From the NCBI RefSeq assembly GCF_027319265.1, contig NZ_DAHVNP010000076.1, positions 1-64,000 on the forward strand: DNA of 64,000 nucleotides. Direction: 5' to 3'. The notes under the pieces are model-generated. The model had not been told where the DNA came from. It worked only from the letters and a program-made list of their open reading frames with translations, and did not search any database. The translations under genes and the position numbers were made by a program. This DNA is from Ferrimicrobium sp. (GTDB taxonomy: Bacteria; Actinomycetota; Acidimicrobiia; Acidimicrobiales; Acidimicrobiaceae). Every line of letters starts with the position of its first letter. Positions within the stretch are counted from its first letter, which is position 1. Shown here piece by piece: positions 1 to 8,084 of this stretch.

Positions 1-312
1 CAAAACTTTGCGTCTATGTCCATTGAGAGCGGAGCCAACTTCGGTTACTACGCGATCTACCGAATACCCATGTTCAGTAGCGAAAGCTAGTACTCGTGCC
101 ACTTGTCTGTCTAGGTCTTGTTTTTGGTCAGAGGAGGATACCCGCGCATAGCCCAGTGACGATCCGTGTTGTGGATCTTCCGATGCTAAATCTCGGACCA
201 GGATGAGCTGGCCAGCCTTGGGTGCTTGGACGGGCATCTTCCCTGTTCGATACCACCTATACGCCGTCTGAGGACGTATATCTTGGGAGAGCGCCCAATC
301 AGCCGAGTTCAT
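1..312 (-). CDS. tnpA: IS607-type serine recombinase TnpA, 5' part (C-terminus off the window)
   Basis: Translated from the ATG at 312 the frame stays open to base 1 (104 codons). Residues 1 to about 40 form a MerR-like DNA-binding head (WALSQDIRPQTAYRWYRTGK, then KMPVQAP), the usual N-terminus of IS607 TnpA. Residues 53-61 read LGYARVSSS, where a Ser is the nucleophile of the resolvase fold, followed by DQKQDLDRQ and an LNGHRRK segment. IS607 TnpA cuts and joins DNA through a serine-phosphate link as an oligomer and has little target preference. The start lies 2 bases after the coxE stop on the same strand. The rest of the catalytic domain is outside the window, so intactness cannot be judged. 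Confidence 0.85.
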   Translation of the reverse strand, partial: MNSADWALSQDIRPQTAYRWYRTGKMPVQAPKAGQLILVRDLASEDPQHGSSLGYARVSSSDQKQDLDRQVARVLAFATEHGYSVDRVVTEVGSALNGHRRKVL

Positions 313-345
313 TATTAATCATTATGGTGTGTCGCTCTGACAACT
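1..345 (-). mobile_element. IS607-family insertion sequence, left part only (continues off the left edge)
   Basis: The only part of the element visible is the first 104 codons of its serine recombinase gene and a short stretch upstream of it. The outer end of the element cannot be fixed by eye. IS607 elements usually start a few tens of bases before tnpA and make no target duplication, so the boundary should lie somewhere in about 330-365, inside what is now the 3' end of coxE. A partner tnpB would lie outside the window. Confidence 0.65.
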
Positions 346-1439
346 GTTGGAACCCCTTCACTACAGATTACTTTCGCGAGATGTTCAAAGGATCGTACGC
401 TCTCACCAGGGAGAAGGGCGTCGATGTACGGCAATGCGGTGGCCATCCCTCGTGCCAACGGGGCGTAGTCCGCCGCTGCCGCCAACGGATTCACCCAAAG
501 AATCGTCTTGGCGAGGCGACACAACCGTGCCATCGCCTCCTCCATGACCTGAGGGTCACCACGATCCCAGCCATCCGAGAAGACCACCACGATCGCCCCC
601 CGTGCTAGCGCTCTTCCCCCGTGCTCCGTGTTAAACATCGCCAATGACTCGCCCAGTCTGGTACCTCCCGCATAATCCTCCACCACCGCCGAAACCCTGG
701 CCATCGCTCGGTCAGGATCATTCGCGCCAAGGGCACGGGTGATATTGTTGAGACGCGTGCCGAGGGTAAAGACAGCAACCTCCCCCAAGGCGCGTTGGGA
801 TGCCCAGGCGAAGTGCAAAAGCCCCTCTGCGTAGGCGTGCATGGAACCAGAGATATCAACCAGAAACAGCAGTCGGCGACATCGCCATCCCTTGCTTCTG
901 AAGCGGCGACGCACTGGCTCGCCATCGGTCCCGATGGCTAGGCGCAGTGTTTGCGCGAGGTCAAGCCGTTGGGGTTTGTGACTCTTGACGAGCCGATAGC
1001 TCCTGCGTAGCGGAGGTGCAAACCGAAACCGATCGATCAGATCGAAGGCCTCGCGACGTTGCGCAGGCTCCAGCGACCGTAGATCAACCCTCCGGAGACG
1101 CTCGGCAGCGGAATAGCGCACGACACGTTCAACCTCATCGTCGATTCCCTGTTCACCCTCGGGAGCCTCTTGGGAGTCGAAGCCAACGGTGACTTGTCGC
1201 GGCACCACCTCTTGGACTCCTTCAGCAAAAAAATACTCATCAAAGACTCGGTTGAAGAGTTCATCGTCCTGGTGCGACTTGACCAACGTAGCTCGTGCCA
1301 TCTCCCGCACGTACGCTGGGTCGCTGATGCCAACCACTTCCAATGCCTGGAAAAAATCTCGTGCACTCGACAGAGGAACTCGCAGGCCGCGCACCCGAAG
1401 AAGCTCGACAAACCCTGTCACTAACTCCTCAGGCTTCAT
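315..1439 (-). CDS. coxE: CoxE-like VWA-domain protein
   Basis: 374 aa. The C-terminal half is a von Willebrand A domain with the MIDAS motif DISGSMHAYAEG (around residues 194-205) and a second acidic loop, FSDGWDRGDP. The N-terminal half (LVTGFVELLRVRGLRVPL) matches CoxE/VWA proteins that work with a MoxR ATPase. In known cox clusters CoxD and CoxE act together in maturing the molybdenum-copper site of CO dehydrogenase; that role is inferred here from position. The ATG overlaps the stop of the upstream ATPase gene (ATGA), so the two are probably co-translated. The last 10-16 residues look unlike normal family ends and the stop sits 2 bases from the IS607 tnpA start, so the C-terminus may have been replaced by element sequence. 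Confidence 0.85.
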   Translation of the reverse strand: MKPEELVTGFVELLRVRGLRVPLSSARDFFQALEVVGISDPAYVREMARATLVKSHQDDELFNRVFDEYFFAEGVQEVVPRQVTVGFDSQEAPEGEQGIDDEVERVVRYSAAERLRRVDLRSLEPAQRREAFDLIDRFRFAPPLRRSYRLVKSHKPQRLDLAQTLRLAIGTDGEPVRRRFRSKGWRCRRLLFLVDISGSMHAYAEGLLHFAWASQRALGEVAVFTLGTRLNNITRALGANDPDRAMARVSAVVEDYAGGTRLGESLAMFNTEHGGRALARGAIVVVFSDGWDRGDPQVMEEAMARLCRLAKTILWVNPLAAAADYAPLARGMATALPYIDALLPGESVRSFEHLAKVICSEGVPTVVRATHHND

Positions 1440-2368
1440 GCACCAAACCGAGCAAATGCCCGCTCGATGAGCGTCGTCAGACCAACGGAATCGATTCGCT
1501 CCTCATCCTCACGATATTTGATCACGGTGCCGAGGGTCATCTCGAGCCATGCCGGTGTAACCTCCACAGCCGTCAATCGGGTCAAGGCGCTCGCCCAATC
1601 GATCGCCTCGGCAATGCCAGGTGGCTTCACCAGTCCCTGACGCCGGAACTCTTGAACGATCGCTCCGATCTGCGCAGCGAGCGACGCACTTGCCTCGGGG
1701 ACACGAAGACGGATGATCTCAACTTCACGTTCAAAACTCGGGTGGTCTACCCAGAGGTAGAGACACCGGCGTTTGAGAGCATCGTGAAGATCACGAGTCC
1801 GGTTAGAGGTCAAAATCACCACTGGCTTGACGAGCGCTCTTCGCGTGCCGAGTTCTGGAATCGTGATTTCAAAGGTGGAGAGCAGTTCCAGTAGAAATGC
1901 CTCAAACTCGTCATCGGCTCGATCCAACTCGTCGATCAACAGGACCGGTGGACGCGTTGGATCGGCATAACCGAGGGATCGCAACAACGGTCGCTCGATG
2001 AGGTAACGGTCCTCATAGAGCTCAGCCTCCAGTGAGGTGCGATCCGCCTGCACACCCACGGCCTCAGTGGCTCGCAGATGCAGGAGTTGCTTGGCATAGT
2101 CCCAGTCATAGACGGCCTGGGTGGCATCGATCCCCTCATAACACTGCAGTCGGATGAGATCACTCCCGAAAAGCCGCGACAAGGCCAGTGCGAGCTCGGT
2201 TTTACCCACTCCCGCATCCCCCTCAAGCAGCAGTGGCTTCTCGAGTGCCAACGCCAAAAACGACGCGGTCGCGATCTTCAAATCAGCGAGATAGTCGACG
2301 CTCGACAGCCCTTGCGCCAGTTTTTCGGGCGTCGCCACGCCAAGTTGATCCGTCCGAGACTCAGCCAA
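1436..2368 (-). CDS. coxD: MoxR-type AAA+ ATPase, CoxD-like
   Basis: About 310 aa. Walker A is GDAGVGKTE and Walker B is LLIDELDRADDEFEAF, with the MoxR-typical sensor region ILTSNRTRDLHDALKRRC. MoxR ATPases remodel or load cofactors into partner enzymes together with a VWA protein, here CoxE directly downstream with an ATGA overlap. The frame is open to 2485, but that would overlap coxM by more than 120 bases. The likely starts are TTG at 2368, which overlaps the coxM stop, or GTG at 2338; conserved MoxR sequence begins at TPEKLAQGLSSVDYL. I chose 2368 without a strong ribosome site. In Oligotropha-type clusters CoxD helps build the sulfur/copper part of the active site; transfer of that role to this form II system is inference. 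Confidence 0.82.
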   Translation of the reverse strand: MAESRTDQLGVATPEKLAQGLSSVDYLADLKIATASFLALALEKPLLLEGDAGVGKTELALALSRLFGSDLIRLQCYEGIDATQAVYDWDYAKQLLHLRATEAVGVQADRTSLEAELYEDRYLIERPLLRSLGYADPTRPPVLLIDELDRADDEFEAFLLELLSTFEITIPELGTRRALVKPVVILTSNRTRDLHDALKRRCLYLWVDHPSFEREVEIIRLRVPEASASLAAQIGAIVQEFRRQGLVKPPGIAEAIDWASALTRLTAVEVTPAWLEMTLGTVIKYREDEERIDSVGLTTLIERAFARFGA

Positions 2369-3173
2369 GTTCGACCAGAGCTCGACGCACCAGAACCCGT
2401 GCGAGGTGGCGTCGGTACTCAACACTCGCGTTGATGTCAGCCGAGGGGGAGGTCCCCTCATCGGCCACCGCAGCGGCCTCCTCAAGGCTTGCCCCTGCCG
2501 CTAGGCGCTCCTCAACTGCCGTCGCACGCAAGGGGGTCGCCCCCATGTTGACAAAGCCAACGTTGGTGCGATCATTACGTACAGCGACAACCCCAACGAT
2601 CGCCCAGTCCTGGGCACGCCGATTGAACTTTTGATAGGCAAACTTCGTAAAGCCGGTCGGCACGCGAATCTCAGTCAGAATCTCATCCGGCGCCAGCGCC
2701 GTCTCTAAGAAACCTTTGAAGAAGTCGCCGGCCGCTATCGTGCGGCGTCCAGATGGGCCCTCGGCCACCATGGTTGCGCCTAGCGCAAGAAGCGCGGCGG
2801 GAAGGTCAGCAGCGCCATCTCCGTGCGCGGTCGAACCGCCAATCGTGCCGACATGGCGAACCGAGGGATCACCGATTTGGCCCGCTACCTTGACCAAAAC
2901 AGGAACCTCCCGTGCGAGCAGCTCCGAGGTCTCCACGTCGCGATGCCGGGTCAGCGACCCGATCGCCACCTCACCGCCATCCTTACGAATATAGGAGAGC
3001 TCAGTGATGCGTCCGATGTCAACCAGCTTCGATGGCGTAGCCAACCTTAGCTTCATGAGTGGCAACAACGAGTGACCTCCTGCGAGCACCTTCGCATCCT
3101 CATCATCAGCGAGCATCGTGATCGCCTCTGCAACGGTTGTCGCTCTCGCATAATCGAAAGTTGATGGGTACAT
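2361..3173 (-). CDS. coxM: CO dehydrogenase-type medium subunit (FAD-binding), CoxM
   Basis: 270 aa, the usual length is 270-290. It carries the two FAD-pyrophosphate loops of the vanillyl-oxidase-like fold: AGGHSLLP (residues 32-39) and TIGGSTAHGDGAAD (about 106-119). The first matches CoxM well; the second is a variant of the common TTGGNVANGDP-type loop. The subunit passes electrons from the 2Fe-2S centres of CoxS to FAD and on to the respiratory chain at the membrane. An RBS (GAAGGG) precedes the ATG. It follows coxL by 27 bases, giving the S-L-M order usual for form II clusters. A neighbouring-family identity (other xanthine-oxidase-family medium subunits) cannot be excluded by sequence reading alone. 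Confidence 0.88.
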   Translation of the reverse strand: MYPSTFDYARATTVAEAITMLADDEDAKVLAGGHSLLPLMKLRLATPSKLVDIGRITELSYIRKDGGEVAIGSLTRHRDVETSELLAREVPVLVKVAGQIGDPSVRHVGTIGGSTAHGDGAADLPAALLALGATMVAEGPSGRRTIAAGDFFKGFLETALAPDEILTEIRVPTGFTKFAYQKFNRRAQDWAIVGVVAVRNDRTNVGFVNMGATPLRATAVEERLAAGASLEEAAAVADEGTSPSADINASVEYRRHLARVLVRRALVELG

Positions 3174-3200
3174 GTCTATCCCTTCTGTTGGTGTTCGTTC

Positions 3201-5579
3201 TTACTTAGACATTGCCTGTTGGATCAACCGATAGACCCGCTCTGGAGTCGCCGGCATCGGACAATCGGTGACCCCGAGGTCCGACAAGGCGTCCACCACC
3301 GCATTGATCACCGCTGGTGCCGAACCAATCGTACCGGCCTCCCCAACGCCCTTGACTCCAAGCGGGTTGGTCGGCGATGGTGTCACCGTTGAGGCGAGTT
3401 CAAAGCTCGGCATCTCGCAGGCAGACGGGACCAGATAATCGGCGAGTGACGCGTTGAGAAGCTGCCCCGATCCATCATAGAGCGCCTCCTCATACAACGC
3501 CTGTGCGACGCCCTGGGTGATGCCGCCATGGATCTGTCCCTCCACAATCAGGGGGTTAACCTGATTTCCGCAATCGTCGACCGCAATGTAGCGGATGAGT
3601 TCAACCCGACCGGTCTCCTCGTCGACCTCCACCACCGCGATGTGGGTGCCGTTTGGGAAAGTAAAGTTCGGAGGATCCCAACTGATGGACGCCTCCAGGT
3701 TCGGCTCAACCCCTTCGGGCAGATTGTGGGCTGTGAATGCCTCGAAGGCGATCGCTGCGAGGGGTAGCTGCTGCTCCGGCGATCCCTTCACACGGAACGT
3801 CGCCCCAACATATTCAAGATCCTCTTCGGCAACCTCCATCTGATGCGCCGCAATCTTCATCGCCTTCTCAATGACTCGCTCCGTCGCCAAGTACACCGCC
3901 GTCCCTCCGACCGAGAGCGAGCGACTGCCGTAGGTATCCATCCCATAGGGCGCGATCGAGGTGTCGGAGTGCAGTACCTCCACATCGTCAGGCGAGATTC
4001 CAAGCTTGTCCGCCACGATCATCGACCAGCTCGTCTCGTGCCCCTGGCCGTGAGGAGCCGTACCGGTGACTACCTGCACCTTCGAGGTCGGCAAGATGCG
4101 AACAGTCGCCGCCTCCCAGCCTCCGGCTCCGTAATTGAGACTCGCGAGTACACGAGATGGAGCGAGTCCACACATCTCGACATAGCACGAAACACCGATA
4201 CCGAGTCGGCGTGGATGGTGAGCCTTGCGGCGCTGTTGCTGTTCCTGGCGCAGCTGCGTATACCCAGCCGTGTCAAGTGCTTTCGCAAGATTCTCCTCGT
4301 ACGATCCGGAATCGAACACCAGTCCCGCCACGGACTCATAGGGGAACTTCTCCGCAGCGATGAAGTTCCGACGTCGCAGTTCAGCCGGGTCCATCTCGAG
4401 CTTGCGGGCCAGAGAATCCATCGCTCGCTCAATCGCGTAGGTGGCCTCAGGACGTCCAGCACCACGATAGGCATCGGTCGGCGTCTTGTTCGTAAACAAG
4501 CCGGTGCAGGTGAACGAGTAGGCACCGACGTCATAGACGCCGTGATAGAGGAACGCACCAAGAAGAGGAACGCCAGGCGTAACCAGCTGCAGGTAGGCAC
4601 CCATGTCTGCGAGGAGCTTGACGCGAATCGCAGTCACCTTGCCCTCGGCATCCGCGGCCAGCTCCATGTACTGGACCTGGCCGCGACCATGGATAGTCGC
4701 CATCGTGCCTTCGCCTCGCTCTTCGGTGAAGCGAACTGGCTGGCGCAGACGACGCGCAAGCGCCAGACACAAAAGCTCCTCAGCATAGACATCCAGTTTT
4801 GACCCGAAACCACCTCCAACCGCAGGAGCCACCACACGAAGCTTGGTCTCAGAGATCCCAGCGGTGAGCGCCAACATCACGCGCAGAACGTGAGGGATCT
4901 GTGTCGATGAGTAGACCGTGAAATCACCCCCCATTGGAGAGGGGACGACCACCATAGCCCTCGGCTCCATGGCAGCGGGGATGAGACGCTGTTGCACATA
5001 GCGCTCACTTACGGTGACGGCGGCCTCCCGAAAGGCCGCATCAACCGCCTCGGGATTTGGTTCCAACGCCCACACAAAACTTGCGTTGCTCTCAAGCTCC
5101 TCATGTGCCAACGTTGCATCCTTCACCGCGTCCTCGAGATCGAGCACCGGGACCAACTCCTCGTACTCCACGATCACGGCGCCCGCGGCATCGACCGCTT
5201 CGACCTGCGAACGTGCGACCACCGCGACGACACCTTCACCTGCGTAGTGCACATACTCCTTCGCCAGTGGATAGTGCGCTGGACTCTTCATCTCTGGGGT
5301 AACGGGCCAGGCACACGGCATTGGAGCGGCCCACTCCGCCTGTAGATCCTCGCCAGTATAGATCCCGACAACCCCTGGCATCGCTTGCGCGGTACTAGCA
5401 TCGATCGCGCGGATACGAGCATGCGCATGCGGCGAACGAACGAGGACAAGGTGGAGAGCCCCTGGAATCACCAGATCATCAGCGAAATGCTTCTCACCGG
5501 AGAGAAGCTCGGGATCCTCTCGACGAACCCGACGCTTGCCAATGATGTGCTCCTGTTGGGTTGGATCAGTCATCGTCAT
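3201..5579 (-). CDS. coxL: Form II CO dehydrogenase-like large subunit (molybdopterin-binding), CoxL
   Basis: 792 aa, normal for CoxL. It has the N-terminal xanthine-oxidase hammerhead domain ([17 protein letters not shown]...), molybdopterin loops such as [11 protein letters not shown], and a C-terminal [13 protein letters not shown] segment with the catalytic Glu. The active-site loop near residue 370 reads AYRGAGR. That is the form II signature, not the AYxCSFR of proven form I CO dehydrogenases, which carries the copper-binding Cys. Its substrate is therefore uncertain: CO, or an aldehyde or heterocycle as in related hydroxylases. The ATG at 5579 overlaps the coxS stop (ATGA). An ATG two codons downstream is also possible. 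Confidence 0.9.
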   Translation of the reverse strand: MTMTDPTQQEHIIGKRRVRREDPELLSGEKHFADDLVIPGALHLVLVRSPHAHARIRAIDASTAQAMPGVVGIYTGEDLQAEWAAPMPCAWPVTPEMKSPAHYPLAKEYVHYAGEGVVAVVARSQVEAVDAAGAVIVEYEELVPVLDLEDAVKDATLAHEELESNASFVWALEPNPEAVDAAFREAAVTVSERYVQQRLIPAAMEPRAMVVVPSPMGGDFTVYSSTQIPHVLRVMLALTAGISETKLRVVAPAVGGGFGSKLDVYAEELLCLALARRLRQPVRFTEERGEGTMATIHGRGQVQYMELAADAEGKVTAIRVKLLADMGAYLQLVTPGVPLLGAFLYHGVYDVGAYSFTCTGLFTNKTPTDAYRGAGRPEATYAIERAMDSLARKLEMDPAELRRRNFIAAEKFPYESVAGLVFDSGSYEENLAKALDTAGYTQLRQEQQQRRKAHHPRRLGIGVSCYVEMCGLAPSRVLASLNYGAGGWEAATVRILPTSKVQVVTGTAPHGQGHETSWSMIVADKLGISPDDVEVLHSDTSIAPYGMDTYGSRSLSVGGTAVYLATERVIEKAMKIAAHQMEVAEEDLEYVGATFRVKGSPEQQLPLAAIAFEAFTAHNLPEGVEPNLEASISWDPPNFTFPNGTHIAVVEVDEETGRVELIRYIAVDDCGNQVNPLIVEGQIHGGITQGVAQALYEEALYDGSGQLLNASLADYLVPSACEMPSFELASTVTPSPTNPLGVKGVGEAGTIGSAPAVINAVVDALSDLGVTDCPMPATPERVYRLIQQAMSK

Positions 5580-6049
5580 GCTTGTGCCCCCATCTCTTCT
5601 TTAGCGGCGAGTACCGCCTTCACAATGTTGTGGTAGCCGGTGCAACGACAGAGGTTCCCCTCGAGCCCCTCACGCACCGTCGCCTCATCGAGGGTGTCGT
5701 TCTCAGCCAAGATGGACATCGAGACCATGACCATTCCAGGAGTGCAGTAACCACACTGGAGGGCATGGTTTTCCTGAAAAGCCCGCTGAAGTGGATGGAG
5801 TGTGCCATCAGCAGCGGCCAACCCTTCAATGGTCGTTACCCGTCGTCCATCAGCCTGGGCCGCCAAAACCGTGCAGGATTTGACCGATTCACCATCGAGC
5901 AGCACCGTACAAGCTCCGCAGGACGAGGTGTCACAGCCAACGTTGGTGCCCGTCAATCCAAAATCCTCTCGCAGGAGGTGAACCAAAAGCGTCCTGGGTT
6001 CGACGTCAGCCACCCTCTGTTGTTCGTTTACCGTTACTGCTACGCGCAC
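5576..6049 (-). CDS. coxS: CO dehydrogenase-type small subunit (2x[2Fe-2S]), CoxS
   Basis: 157 aa, standard length. The plant-type ferredoxin cluster is bound by [16 protein letters not shown] plus the later Cys of VKSC. The second, alpha-helical domain binds its cluster through CGYCTPGM and CRCTGY. It relays electrons from the molybdenum centre in CoxL to the FAD in CoxM. The start is GTG at 6049, chosen because GGAGGAG lies a few bases upstream. It is the first gene of the minus-strand cox operon, so the operon promoter should lie in 6050-6392. Confidence 0.93.
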   Translation of the reverse strand: MRVAVTVNEQQRVADVEPRTLLVHLLREDFGLTGTNVGCDTSSCGACTVLLDGESVKSCTVLAAQADGRRVTTIEGLAAADGTLHPLQRAFQENHALQCGYCTPGMVMVSMSILAENDTLDEATVREGLEGNLCRCTGYHNIVKAVLAAKEEMGAQA

Positions 6050-6392
6050 TCATCTCCTCCTTCGCCGGGATTTCGTCGTGCAGTCGAGCAGGCACATCCG
6101 TGCCGACCAGACTCTGCCTACCAAATCGAAGTTAGCACGAATCCGGAGCCCGTACCTTGCGAAGGGCAAAAAGACTCGCCAATAGCTGTTTTGTTCGCAT
6201 CCGTTGCGTGCCCTTCGCATCCGCATCGACCACTGTCCCGCGAGCGAGTGCGGCCCGTCAAACGAAGAGGAGTCACCAGGCCCGTTGGCGATCCCGATCG
6301 GATCGCGAGCGCAAGCAACCTCCACCCACTCACGTTGACTCAACATAGATTTGTGCCTGTGGTAAACTATGAGTCAAGTAGATCGAGGTTCT
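6050..6392. other. Divergent intergenic region between coxS and the nfeD-like gene
   Basis: No convincing gene. It must carry the cox operon promoter on the minus strand, which I could not identify, and the promoter for the nfeD/SPFH pair on the plus strand. A TTGACT at 6335-6340 lies 22 bases from a TAAACT -10-like box at 6363-6368; that spacing is too long for a classical promoter. Confidence 0.5.
6363..6368 (+). promoter_or_regulatory. Probable -10 box of the nfeD-SPFH pair
   Basis: TAAACT fits the TANNNT pattern that recurs in this window. A transcript starting about 7 bases on would exclude the ATG at 6369 and include GAGG plus the ATG at 6393, which supports the later start. Confidence 0.45.
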
Positions 6393-6878
6393 ATGGTTGT
6401 CACTGTCATCGTAGTCGTCATCGCCGTCGGGTTGCTTGTCCTAGTCGGCATGCACGTTGGGCCTCATGGATCGATCGTCACCGCATCCATTGGCATGGGT
6501 GCCGGTGTGCTGCTTACCCTCATGTTGAGCCACTCACACTCGTCGCTGGCAGCCATCCTATGGAGTTTGGTGGTCCTGCTCTTTGTGGCCGTCATCGCCG
6601 TCGGGTTGGCCGGGGTTCGGGGCCTGCGGACAACGCAGTACCATTCGAAAGAGGCTGTCCCAGGATTGGTAAAGCTGCTTGACTCCGCGGGAGTCGCCAC
6701 CTCTCGGCTCGACCCGATTGGAACCATCCAAATCGCTGGTAAGGGTTGGTCCGCTGAGAATGATTCTGACGATCCTATCGAGATCGGAACTACCGTCTTC
6801 GTGACCCGGATCGACGGCCTCAAGCTGCACGTCATCCCAGAGGCCCCCCAGGGGGCAAATCGAAAGGAAACATCATGA
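6393..6878 (+). CDS. NfeD-like membrane protein
   Basis: 161 aa. Residues 1 to about 75 form hydrophobic segments (VVTVIVVVIAVGLLVLVGM, then two more). The C-terminal part, about residues 95-155, is an NfeD OB-fold: LDPIGTIQIAGKGWSAEN, EIGTTVFVTRIDGLKL. Proteins of this fold pair with SPFH/stomatin proteins in bacterial membrane microdomains, and the next gene is exactly that, overlapping by ATGA. It lacks the N-terminal protease domain of long NfeD proteins. The start at 6393 is preferred over the ATG at 6369 because GAGG lies 4 bases ahead and a likely -10 box lies directly before 6369. Confidence 0.8.
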   Translation: MVVTVIVVVIAVGLLVLVGMHVGPHGSIVTASIGMGAGVLLTLMLSHSHSSLAAILWSLVVLLFVAVIAVGLAGVRGLRTTQYHSKEAVPGLVKLLDSAGVATSRLDPIGTIQIAGKGWSAENDSDDPIEIGTTVFVTRIDGLKLHVIPEAPQGANRKETS

Positions 6879-7873
6879 TTACTGCAGGCATCATCATCCT
6901 GATTGTTCTGGTCATTCTCCTCCTCGTCCTCACCAGGACGATCAAGATTCTGAAGGAGTATCAGCGAGTGGTGATCTTTCGACTCGGTCGTTCGATCGGT
7001 TCCAAGGGTCCAGGGTTGCTCCTGATCAACCCAGTTATCGATCGCTTAAATCTCGTCGATCTTCGTGAGCAGTACTTCGAAATCCCCCATCAGACAGCCA
7101 TCACCAAGGACAACGCCCCGATCTCGATCGACTTCATCATGTTCTATCAAGTGGTCGATCCGGTACAATCGGTCGTCGCTGTCCAGAACTTCTCAGGAGC
7201 TGCTCTCAATGTGGCCGCTACGACGCTGCGCAGTGTCGTTGGCGACATGTCACTCGACGATGTTCTCTCCCGCCGTGAGGATATGAATTCGCTGCTGCGC
7301 CTACGACTCGATGAAGTCACCGAACGATGGGGCGTCAAGGTCTCCAACGTCGAGGTCCGTGAGATCAATCCTCCTCCGGCGGTGCAGGATGCGATGACTC
7401 GTCAAATGTCAGCAGAACGGACCCGACGAGCAGTGGTCACCGAGTCTGAGGGGCAAAAACAGGCTGCCATCACCGTCGCCGAGGGGCAGAAGCAAGCCTC
7501 CGTGCTCGCCGCCGAAGGGCAGAAGCAGGCAACGATCCTAGCGGCAGAGGCTGAACGAGAGTCGGCTAAGTTGCGGGCTCAGGGTCTCTCTGATGCCCTG
7601 GAGGCGGTCAACACCAATGCTTCGCGATCCGACGCCAACGTTTTGACGCTCCAGTATCTTGAGACGCTACGCCAACTCGCTCAATCGCCGTCCACCAAGT
7701 TCGTCATCCCCGCCGAGCTGACGGGTCTACTCGCGACCATGGGGCAAGCGACTCGCAACGCAATGGAGATCACGCAACCGCCTACAGGGAACAAGAACGT
7801 GCCCAAGGTTGCTGCTGCGCGCACAACGAATGGCAAGATGGATCCGGCGGCCGGAGCCGCTATCGTCGATTAG
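6875..7873 (+). CDS. SPFH/band 7 domain protein (stomatin/slipin-like)
   Basis: 332 aa. One N-terminal membrane helix (about residues 2-20, rich in I/L/V) is followed by the SPFH domain: EYQRVVIFRLGRSIG, PGLLLINPVIDR, ITKDNAPISIDFIMFYQV. The flotillin-like coiled-coil that follows contains a short repeat, EGQKQA three times in about 30 residues, then AEAERESAKLRAQG. Such proteins oligomerise on the inner face of the membrane and organise protein turnover or lipid domains. Its NfeD-like partner overlaps it upstream, so a complex of the two is a reasonable inference. The C-terminal 40 residues are low complexity. Confidence 0.9.
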   Translation: MITAGIIILIVLVILLLVLTRTIKILKEYQRVVIFRLGRSIGSKGPGLLLINPVIDRLNLVDLREQYFEIPHQTAITKDNAPISIDFIMFYQVVDPVQSVVAVQNFSGAALNVAATTLRSVVGDMSLDDVLSRREDMNSLLRLRLDEVTERWGVKVSNVEVREINPPPAVQDAMTRQMSAERTRRAVVTESEGQKQAAITVAEGQKQASVLAAEGQKQATILAAEAERESAKLRAQGLSDALEAVNTNASRSDANVLTLQYLETLRQLAQSPSTKFVIPAELTGLLATMGQATRNAMEITQPPTGNKNVPKVAAARTTNGKMDPAAGAAIVD

Positions 7874-8071
7874 CTGTCCGCCCTTACCTCCCCAGATCCT
7901 TCACGGCCAATTGTCAGTTGGTGGTCGCCTAGGTTGATGAACCAACCAGGTTTGATGAGCACCGATCCATGGGTGGGGGTAGCGTCGTGGGAGAAGCGTA
8001 GACTCAGCGATTCCGGGTCTGCATACCGTAGTCGATGGAGAGGTCTACGCCCAAGAAGGAGCGCTCCACCC

Positions 8072-8077
8072 TACACT
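8072..8077 (+). promoter_or_regulatory. -10 box for a leaderless transcript (gene at 8085)
   Basis: TACACT is followed by 7 bases and then the GTG start. No Shine-Dalgarno lies at the usual distance; the AAGGAG at about 8055 is too far away. Confidence 0.5.
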
Positions 8078-8084
8078 GACAGAG

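Noticed and set aside
3843-4802. Long plus-strand frame of over 300 codons opposite coxL
   Set aside because: Lies wholly antisense to coxL, is Arg/His-rich, and has no ribosome site or domain.
6050-6346. 98-codon minus-strand frame upstream of coxS
   Set aside because: Arg/Cys-rich, ends right at the coxS start region and would occupy the promoter.
5561-6682. Plus-strand frame of 373 codons across coxS and the nfeD region
   Set aside because: Antisense to coxS and out of frame with the NfeD-like gene; composition is typical of a shadow frame.
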